DNA from: Spirochaeta sp.
GTDB lineage: Bacteria; Spirochaetota; Spirochaetia; DSM-27196; Alkalispirochaetaceae
DNA length: 5,748 bases
Reading direction: 5' to 3'
NCBI GenBank assembly: GCA_027859055.1
Contig: JAQIBO010000081.1
Coordinates: 1 to 5,748 of the forward strand
The notes under the pieces are model-generated. The model worked only from the letters and a program-made list of their open reading frames with translations. It was not told the origin of the DNA and did no database searches. The position numbers were made by a program, and so were the translations under genes. This document shows, piece after piece, positions 1 through 4,385 of the stretch. The first letter of the stretch is position 1, and each line of letters begins with the position of its first letter.

Positions 1-63
1 ATCAGCGCGCGCACCGGTCGCCTCGACACAACCCCTCCGGAGGCGCTGAAATCACTCACGTAG
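1..63 (+). pseudogene. Upstream piece of the Ig-repeat/OmpA gene, ending at an in-frame amber codon
   Basis: The first 20 codons read ISARTGRLDTTPPEALKSLT and then TAG at 61-63. The LDTTPPE stretch is the same inter-repeat signature seen later in the gene (LDVTPPE near 688, IDTRP near 994, VDTTGPD near 1315), so this is the tail of a preceding repeat and the gene begins outside the window. From the DT of the signature to the SP of the next repeat there are 18 positions here, counting the TAG as one. The junctions before 733, 1042 and 1363 also have 18. The TAG therefore replaces a residue with no insertion or deletion. It could be a nonsense mutation, a sequencing error or a read-through codon. 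Confidence 0.75.
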
Positions 64-2046
64 GAGATCATCTCCCCCAACGGCGATGGTAACCTTGACG
101 ATTTGCTCATCACTCAGGAAACCAGCGCCGAAGAGCGCTGGGTCGCAACGGTCACTAACGATGGGGGCCGCGAAGTCGGACGCTGGGAATGGGTCGGCGA
201 GGCTCCCGAGCGCCTGGTCTTCGCCGGACTCAACACCGCGCGGGAACGGGTGACCGACGGGATGTATAACTATCAGCTTACCGCCACGGACCGCGCGGGG
301 AACACCGGCGGCAGCGCGCCGGCGGAGTTCGAGATTTACAGCGTGGATACGCCACTCCGCTTCTATGCCCAGCAGCGCGCGTTCAGCCCCAACGGTGACG
401 GCGTCCTCGATGAACTGGAGCTCGCTTCGGACATCACCTTCCCAGCGGATATCGTTGAATGGGAGTTCTCTGTACAAGCGGCACGGCAGGGCTCCGACGA
501 CGCGGCGAGCCGGCTGCAGCAGATATACCGACAAAGCGGCAGCGGCGCTTCAATCCCCACATCGTTCTCCTGGGACGGTTCCACCGACGAGCGAGAACGC
601 GCGCCGGAGGGGGATTACCGCGCGACGCTGCAACTGACCTACCGCCACGGTAACGTAGTCCGCGCAGCGACGGAACCGGTCGCACTCGATGTGACGCCGC
701 CGGAGATCGCCGTTGCAACCGATTTTGAGCGCTTCTCTCCCGACGGGGATCGTGACCGCGACAGTGTACGCATATCCCAGAGCAGCGACGTTGCCGAAGG
801 ATGGTCGGCGCAGATCACAAACGGCGACGGCGAGGAAGTGCGCTCCTTCTCCTGGAACACCGAAGTGACGTCGCTGGAGTGGGACGGAACTGACCGTGCC
901 GGGAACGTACTTCCCGACGGGAGCTACCGATACACCGTATCGGGGACTGACATCGCCGGAAATACCGCAACCGGAGAAAGTGGCGAAATAAGGATCGACA
1001 CGCGCCCCACCCGCCTGTACATAACGGTGAATCCCCGTCGCTTTTCACCGGACGGGGACGGCAACCTCGATTCCGTGGATATCCGACTGATCACCAGCCG
1101 AACCGACGGAGCGGAAGACTGGACCGCAGAGGTTGTCAACGCTCAGGGTCGCGTGGTCCGGACGTTCGCCGGAAACACGGTCAGCTCCCGGGAGACGATC
1201 ACCTGGGACGGCGCCGATGATCGCGGGCGCGTTGTAGACGGCGATTATACGGTCCGTTTCCGCGTTTCCTACAACAACGGAGCGCGACCACAAACAGAGA
1301 CTCCCCGGGTCAGCGTGGATACCACCGGTCCGGACCTTGCCGTTGATCTTGAAGGGTTGCCCTTTTCACCGGACAACGACGGACTGAACGACGAGCTCGG
1401 CATTAATCTTGACGCTGATGACGCGAGCCCGATTTCCTCCTGGAGCTTTGACATTCTCGATCGCCGGGACCGCCCGTTTTACCGGTTTGAAGGGTCCGGG
1501 ACACCACGCAGCAGCGTGATCTGGGACGGTCGGTCCACCGACGGCGACACGGTAATCAGTGCCGAGGACTACCCCTATCGCTTTACCGCTACCGATGCGG
1601 TGGGCAACACCAGCGAAGTCCGGGGAGAAATCCCAATCGATATTCTGGTGATCCGTGATGGCGATCTGCTCAAGATTCAGATCTCGAACATCAACTTTGA
1701 GCCCAACAGTCCGCTCCTGGAGTTGGACGCCACCAGCCCGGAAGGTCGCAAGAACAGTTCCGTTCTGAACCGTCTGGTTGAGGTGTTCGATAAGTATCAG
1801 TCCTACGAGATACGCGTTGAAGGACACGCAGTCAACGTGACACAAACAGAACGGGAAGAGCGGGAAGAGCTGCAACCGTTGTCGCTCGCCCGGGCGCAGT
1901 CGGTACGGGAAGCGCTGATCGAGCGCGGTATGGATGCCGATCGTATCTCCACAGTTGGACGTGGCGGTACCGACCCGATCGTTCCTCACACGGACCTTGA
2001 TGACCGGTGGAAGAACCGGCGGGTGGAGTTTATCCTGATCCGGTGA
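64..2046 (+). CDS. FlgD/Ig-like repeat protein with C-terminal OmpA-like domain (3' part of a longer gene)
   Basis: This is probably a large periplasmic or outer-membrane-associated structural protein that contacts peptidoglycan through its C-terminus. After the TAG the frame is open to TGA at 2044-2046. Five Ig-like repeats of about 103-117 residues follow one another. Each opens with (F/I)SPxGDGxxD (70, 382, 733, 1042, 1363). Most have a central WDG and a DGxYxYxxxxTDxAGNT strand pair, as in FlgD Ig-like and gliding-motility-type domains. The last ~120 residues (about 1672-2043) look like an OmpA domain: a FEPNS strand, LSLARAQSVREAL helix, RISTVGRGG and the closing NRRVEF. The first possible start after the TAG is TTG at 103. 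It lies inside a repeat with no usable ribosome binding site, so it is not a credible independent start. Start 64 marks only the first sense codon. No signal peptide is visible because the N-terminus is outside the window. Domain architecture is clear; the exact role is not. Confidence 0.8.
   Translation, partial: EIISPNGDGNLDDLLITQETSAEERWVATVTNDGGREVGRWEWVGEAPERLVFAGLNTARERVTDGMYNYQLTATDRAGNTGGSAPAEFEIYSVDTPLRFYAQQRAFSPNGDGVLDELELASDITFPADIVEWEFSVQAARQGSDDAASRLQQIYRQSGSGASIPTSFSWDGSTDERERAPEGDYRATLQLTYRHGNVVRAATEPVALDVTPPEIAVATDFERFSPDGDRDRDSVRISQSSDVAEGWSAQITNGDGEEVRSFSWNTEVTSLEWDGTDRAGNVLPDGSYRYTVSGTDIAGNTATGESGEIRIDTRPTRLYITVNPRRFSPDGDGNLDSVDIRLITSRTDGAEDWTAEVVNAQGRVVRTFAGNTVSSRETITWDGADDRGRVVDGDYTVRFRVSYNNGARPQTETPRVSVDTTGPDLAVDLEGLPFSPDNDGLNDELGINLDADDASPISSWSFDILDRRDRPFYRFEGSGTPRSSVIWDGRSTDGDTVISAEDYPYRFTATDAVGNTSEVRGEIPIDILVIRDGDLLKIQISNINFEPNSPLLELDATSPEGRKNSSVLNRLVEVFDKYQSYEIRVEGHAVNVTQTEREEREELQPLSLARAQSVREALIERGMDADRISTVGRGGTDPIVPHTDLDDRWKNRRVEFILIR
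70..1641 (+). repeat. Array of five FlgD/Ig-like protein repeats
   Basis: These are degenerate tandem repeats recognisable in the protein but not as identical DNA. Units open at about 70, 382, 733, 1042 and 1363, so spacing is 104, 117, 103 and 107 codons. Shared landmarks are SP(N/D)GDG at the start, WDG in the middle (near 571, 880, 1204, 1522), a TDxxGNT turn, and (V/I/L)D(T/V)xP at the junction. The acid-rich SPDGDxDxD opening resembles calcium-binding loops, but binding is inference. The first unit lacks the central WDG (it reads VFAGLN). The second carries extra residues between its early strands (AARQGSDDAASRLQQIYRQ), which explains its greater length. The last unit has a changed opening, SPDNDGLND. 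Confidence 0.75.
1672..2043 (+). other. OmpA-like peptidoglycan-binding domain with a changed binding loop
   Basis: This is the C-terminal domain of the repeat protein. In OmpA-family domains a GHTD aspartate and an arginine in the following helix hold the diaminopimelate of peptidoglycan. Here the arginine helix is present (LSLARAQSV, Arg codon at 1891) and so is the terminal NRRVEF. The GHTD position reads GHAV (from 1822), and a charged insertion TEREEREELQP follows before the helix. The fold call is firm. Whether it still binds peptidoglycan is open. Confidence 0.7.
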
Positions 2047-2135
2047 TCCGTTAACCAAACGGTTCAATCATCCGGACGCCGCCGCCTGCGGCCTCCTTGC
2101 TATGCAGGGGGGCCCCGGTGTGGTATCTTCCCGTT

Positions 2136-3458
2136 ATGGTGGCTGATCGGATTTTTCACAACGTCAAAGCGCTATTTGTAGCGCTTTCTCTTATTATCGG
2201 GGTGACCGTATTGCCCGGTGGCGTCTCAGCGTCGGAAACGGCCCCGACCCTCGTCACCGTTCGCATTGACGGACTGAGAAAAACACAAGAGTCGGTGGTT
2301 CTCGACCTGATAAACCTGGAACGCAACGATCTTCTCGACGCGGTGACGGTGCAGGAGGTCGAAGATACCCTCGTAAAGAGCGACCTGTTTGCCGCGGTGA
2401 CGGTGTACGTCGTGCCCGCAGGGTGGGAGCCCGACGAGATCCCTCTGGACCGGGTGCTTGAGACTGCACCGGTGCCGCCGGCCACCGGGCCGGCGGACCT
2501 GCGCGTCCTGGTTGACGAAAAGTGGACGCTGGTTCCGATTCCGTTTTTCAGCAGCGGTGGCGACGGGTTCAGTGGTGGACTCATCCTCCTGGAAAGCAAC
2601 CTGTTTGGACGGAATAAACAACTCATAACGGCAGCGTTCGGCGGAACCGGGGGATTCAGCGGGTTTTTTCTGTACGCTGACCCGTCGGTCTTCAGCAGCA
2701 ACTGGACTGCGTCACTGAGCGCCGCGGCGGGTCGATCCGAAGAGGAAACGCTCCGCCCCGACGGCGAGACGGTCCGGGCGTTTACCGTCAACCAACAGAG
2801 CGCCGGACTGGGCATCGGCTACCGCCTGACGCCGGAATTGAACGTGCGAACGCGTCTGGGCGTATCCACCTGGCGTGTCGACGAGTTCACTCCCGGTCTT
2901 GACGACGAGGAGATTGAAGACGGCTCCTACCTTGAACCACAGATAGGCGTGAACTACGAAAAAACACGCCCGATTGATGTACTGCTCGTGGGGCCTTCCG
3001 TCTCGGCTGCCGCGCGCTACGTGACCCTGGACGACGGCTGGGAGGTCAGCGCCCGCGCAGGATGGGCACTTCCGGTTTTTGAGACCCATCGGGTACGCAT
3101 TCTCGGCTCCGGTGGATACGGCGAGATGCCGGCGATCGCTGAAACGGGAGTCAGTGCGCGGGACGGGTTCCGGACGCTTCCCTACCAGGCAACCACGGCT
3201 GATCGCTGGGCAAGTGGTTCGCTGTTTTACGACCTGCCGGTGATGAGCGCCGGGTGGGGCGCGCTGGTTCTCTCTCACTACTGGGAGGCGGGTGCCTACG
3301 AAACCGAGACGCTTTCACCGCAGCCGTTTTATGGCCCCGGCGGCGGGTTCCGGGTGTATATCCGCCAGGTGGCCATTCCGGCGGTCGGGCTCGACGTGGC
3401 GTACAACCTGGCGGATCCGGCGTGGGTGTTCAGTTTTACCGTCGGCGCCCAGATGTGA
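2136..3458 (+). CDS. Omp85/BamA-like outer-membrane barrel protein with one POTRA-like domain
   Basis: From ATG 2136 the protein has 440 residues. Residues 1-33 form a signal peptide: a positively charged start, hydrophobic KALFVALSLIIGVTVLPGG, and cleavage near VSA/SET. Residues about 38-93 look like a single POTRA domain (TVRIDGLRKTQESVVLDLI, then VEDTLVKSDLFAAVTVYVV). A VDEKWTLVPIPFF strand and the Omp85-style stretch LLESNLFGRNKQL (151-163) lead into a barrel of about 290 residues. The barrel ends in GGGFRVYIRQVAIPAVGLDV and WVFSFTVGAQM, close to the BamA/D15 C-terminal pattern. RTLPY (346-350) may take the place of the family's VRGY loop-6 motif. It is much shorter than BamA (five POTRAs, about 800 residues), so it is probably an accessory Omp85-like protein and not the main BamA. 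Start choice: ATG 2136 gives a normal signal peptide but has no clear Shine-Dalgarno. GTG 2118, with AGGGGGG at 2106-2112, is the alternative. The deoxynucleoside kinase follows within 40 bases. Confidence 0.8.
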   Translation: MVADRIFHNVKALFVALSLIIGVTVLPGGVSASETAPTLVTVRIDGLRKTQESVVLDLINLERNDLLDAVTVQEVEDTLVKSDLFAAVTVYVVPAGWEPDEIPLDRVLETAPVPPATGPADLRVLVDEKWTLVPIPFFSSGGDGFSGGLILLESNLFGRNKQLITAAFGGTGGFSGFFLYADPSVFSSNWTASLSAAAGRSEEETLRPDGETVRAFTVNQQSAGLGIGYRLTPELNVRTRLGVSTWRVDEFTPGLDDEEIEDGSYLEPQIGVNYEKTRPIDVLLVGPSVSAAARYVTLDDGWEVSARAGWALPVFETHRVRILGSGGYGEMPAIAETGVSARDGFRTLPYQATTADRWASGSLFYDLPVMSAGWGALVLSHYWEAGAYETETLSPQPFYGPGGGFRVYIRQVAIPAVGLDVAYNLADPAWVFSFTVGAQM

Positions 3459-3482
3459 GATCATGGTAAGACGGAACGACAC

Positions 3483-3490
3483 GGGAGGAG
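3483..3490 (+). promoter_or_regulatory. Strong ribosome binding site that fixes the kinase start
   Basis: GGGAGGAG lies 8 bases before the GTG at 3499. The earlier in-frame ATG at 3463 has no such sequence before it. This favours GTG 3499 as the start of the deoxynucleoside kinase. Confidence 0.7.
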
Positions 3491-3498
3491 ACGATCCG

Positions 3499-4107
3499 GT
3501 GATATTGATCGAAGGACAGATCGGTGTAGGCAAGACCACGATCGGGGAAATCATCCAGAAGCGGTTCGGTATCCGCCTGTACCAGGAGCTGAGCAATCCC
3601 GATACGCTGGCGCTTCTGGACCGCTTTTACGCGGACAAGCGTCGCTGGGCGTTTACCCTGCAGATTCACTTTCTCAACGAGCGCTTTCGCATGATTAAAC
3701 AGATCTTTCGCGACGGCGGCGGTGTTCTCGATCGCTCAATCTTCGGGGACCGGATCTTTGCGGAGATGCTTGCCGCCGATGGCGATATGAGCGAGGAGGA
3801 GTTTCGTACCTACTCCACCCTGCTGGACAACATGCTGGAACACGTGCAGCGTCCGCAGTTGCTGATTTACCTGGATGCATCGGTGGACACCGCGATGGAC
3901 CGGATCAGAAACCGGAACCGCGGGCTCGAGTCGGGGATTCCCCGGGAATACCTTGAAGAGCTTAACGAGCGGTACCTGAGCTGGTACGACCGGTACGATC
4001 TGTCACCCAAAATTTTTGTCAACACCGAGGAGTTTCACGTCGACGCACCGGATGAGCTTGAACCGGTTGTCCGACGCATCGGAGACGCGATCGCCTCGAG
4101 CCGATAG
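3499..4107 (+). CDS. Deoxynucleoside kinase (deoxyadenosine/deoxyguanosine kinase family)
   Basis: This enzyme phosphorylates deoxynucleosides to 5'-monophosphates with ATP or another NTP, a cytoplasmic salvage step for DNA precursors. From GTG 3499 it has 202 residues, the normal size for bacterial members. The Walker A loop is GQIGVGKT at residues 6-13. Glu30 in YQEL fits the conserved substrate-contacting glutamate. FYADKRRWAFTLQIHFLNERF (43-63) is the family's typical helix stretch, and DRS is at 78-80. The LID region has spaced arginines (DRIRNRNRGLE, 134-144), followed by YLEELNERYLSWYDRY. The family is clear; purine or pyrimidine preference cannot be read from the sequence. An in-frame ATG at 3463 would add 12 residues (MVRRNDTGGDDP), but it lacks a ribosome binding site and would push the P-loop away from the N-terminus. 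It lies 40 bases after the Omp85-like gene and was probably cotranscribed with it. Confidence 0.9.
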   Translation: MILIEGQIGVGKTTIGEIIQKRFGIRLYQELSNPDTLALLDRFYADKRRWAFTLQIHFLNERFRMIKQIFRDGGGVLDRSIFGDRIFAEMLAADGDMSEEEFRTYSTLLDNMLEHVQRPQLLIYLDASVDTAMDRIRNRNRGLESGIPREYLEELNERYLSWYDRYDLSPKIFVNTEEFHVDAPDELEPVVRRIGDAIASSR

Positions 4108-4111
4108 AACG

Positions 4112-4140
4112 TTGACAGGTGACCCCCGCGGGCATAATCT
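4112..4140 (+). promoter_or_regulatory. Sigma70-type promoter for the glycine riboswitch and glycine-cleavage gene
   Basis: A perfect TTGACA -35 box is at 4112-4117. The -10 box is either CATAAT at 4133-4138 (five of six matches, 15-base spacer) or TAATCT at 4135-4140 (weaker box, ideal 17-base spacer). The -35 box starts 5 bases after the kinase stop codon, and transcription would begin near 4146, just before the first aptamer. The glycine-cleavage gene is therefore an independent transcription unit. Confidence 0.75.
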
Positions 4141-4157
4141 ATAGATACGGACAAGTA

Positions 4158-4258
4158 CTCCCGAGAGAGAGCGGCCAGTGCATTACGGCCGCCGCCGAAG
4201 GTGCAAAGCCAGGTGAGCCGAGCCTGCGCTGAAACTCTCAGGCAACAGGGATCGGGAG
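4158..4258 (+). ncRNA. Glycine aptamer 1
   Basis: The closing stem P1 pairs CTCCCG (4158-4163) with CGGGAG (4253-4258), a perfect 6-bp match. GAGAG (4163-4167) faces CTCTC of the 3' side. P2 pairs GCGGCC (4171-4176) with GGCCGC (4187-4192) around a 10-base loop. The core CCGAAGGTGCAA is at 4195-4206. A P3 hairpin with CAGG and CCTG arms lies at about 4210-4226, followed by ACTCTCAGGCAACAGG. Confidence 0.9.
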
Positions 4259-4268
4259 CGCGTGCAAC

Positions 4269-4365
4269 GCTCTGGAGAGCTGGATTCCATCACGGGATCC
4301 ACACCGAAGGGGAACGCCGGACGCCATGCGGTGGTACGGTCAATCTCTCAGGTCCCGGACAGGGC
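4269..4365 (+). ncRNA. Glycine aptamer 2
   Basis: P1 pairs GCTCT (4269-4273) with AGGGC (4361-4365), including one G-U pair. GGAGAG at 4274-4279 faces CTCTC at 4345-4349. P2 pairs GGATTCC (4282-4288) with GGGATCC (4294-4300) around a 5-base loop. The core ACCGAAGGGGAA is at 4303-4314, and the 3' side reads CTCTCAGGTCCCGGACAGGG. The linker from aptamer 1 is about 10 bases (4259-4268). Confidence 0.9.
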
Positions 4366-4372
4366 TCAGGCG

Positions 4373-4380
4373 AAAAGGAG
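4373..4380 (+). promoter_or_regulatory. Ribosome binding site of the glycine-cleavage gene
   Basis: AAAAGGAG ends 5 bases before the ATG at 4386. Its GGAGTAC part (4377-4383) is perfectly complementary to GTACTCC at 4155-4161 at the base of aptamer 1, so it may be masked when glycine is absent. Confidence 0.85.
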
Positions 4381-4385
4381 TACCT

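Larger units (their letters stand above)
4155..4385 (+). promoter_or_regulatory. Tandem glycine riboswitch in the 5' leader of the glycine-cleavage gene
   Basis: Two aptamers of the glycine type lie head to tail, followed by the ribosome binding site and start codon. Both carry the conserved core: CCGAAGGTGCAA (4195-4206) and ACCGAAGGGGAA (4303-4314), each followed by a CTCTCAGG segment (4236-4243 and 4345-4352). The tandem form upstream of gcv genes is well known and usually turns expression on when glycine is bound. The second aptamer ends near 4365 and the start codon is at 4386, so no terminator hairpin fits between them. This suggests control of translation. The exact outer boundaries and any leader-linker (P0/kink-turn) pairing were not resolved. 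Confidence 0.95.

Noticed and set aside
103..105. TTG as an independent start of the repeat/OmpA gene
   Set aside because: It falls within the first repeat, after the conserved SPNGDG opening, and has no ribosome binding site. The gene clearly continues from upstream.
1366..2067. Long open frame on the - strand (233 codons)
   Set aside because: It lies opposite the well-supported repeat/OmpA gene, has no recognisable domain, and is the kind of shadow frame expected in G+C-rich coding DNA.
2048..2099. Possible terminator between the repeat gene and the Omp85-like gene (CCGTT/AACGG and GCCG/CGGC hairpins)
   Set aside because: The stems are only 4-5 bp with no real T-run. I see no confident promoter or terminator in this gap.
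2156..3278. Several - strand open frames opposite the Omp85-like gene
   Set aside because: Their translations are rich in Arg, Ser and Pro with no motifs, while the + strand has a signal peptide and barrel signature.
4078..4105. Possible terminator hairpin at the end of the kinase gene (ATCGG and CCGAT arms around GCGATCGC)
   Set aside because: The arms are short, the structure lies inside the coding end, and no T-run follows.
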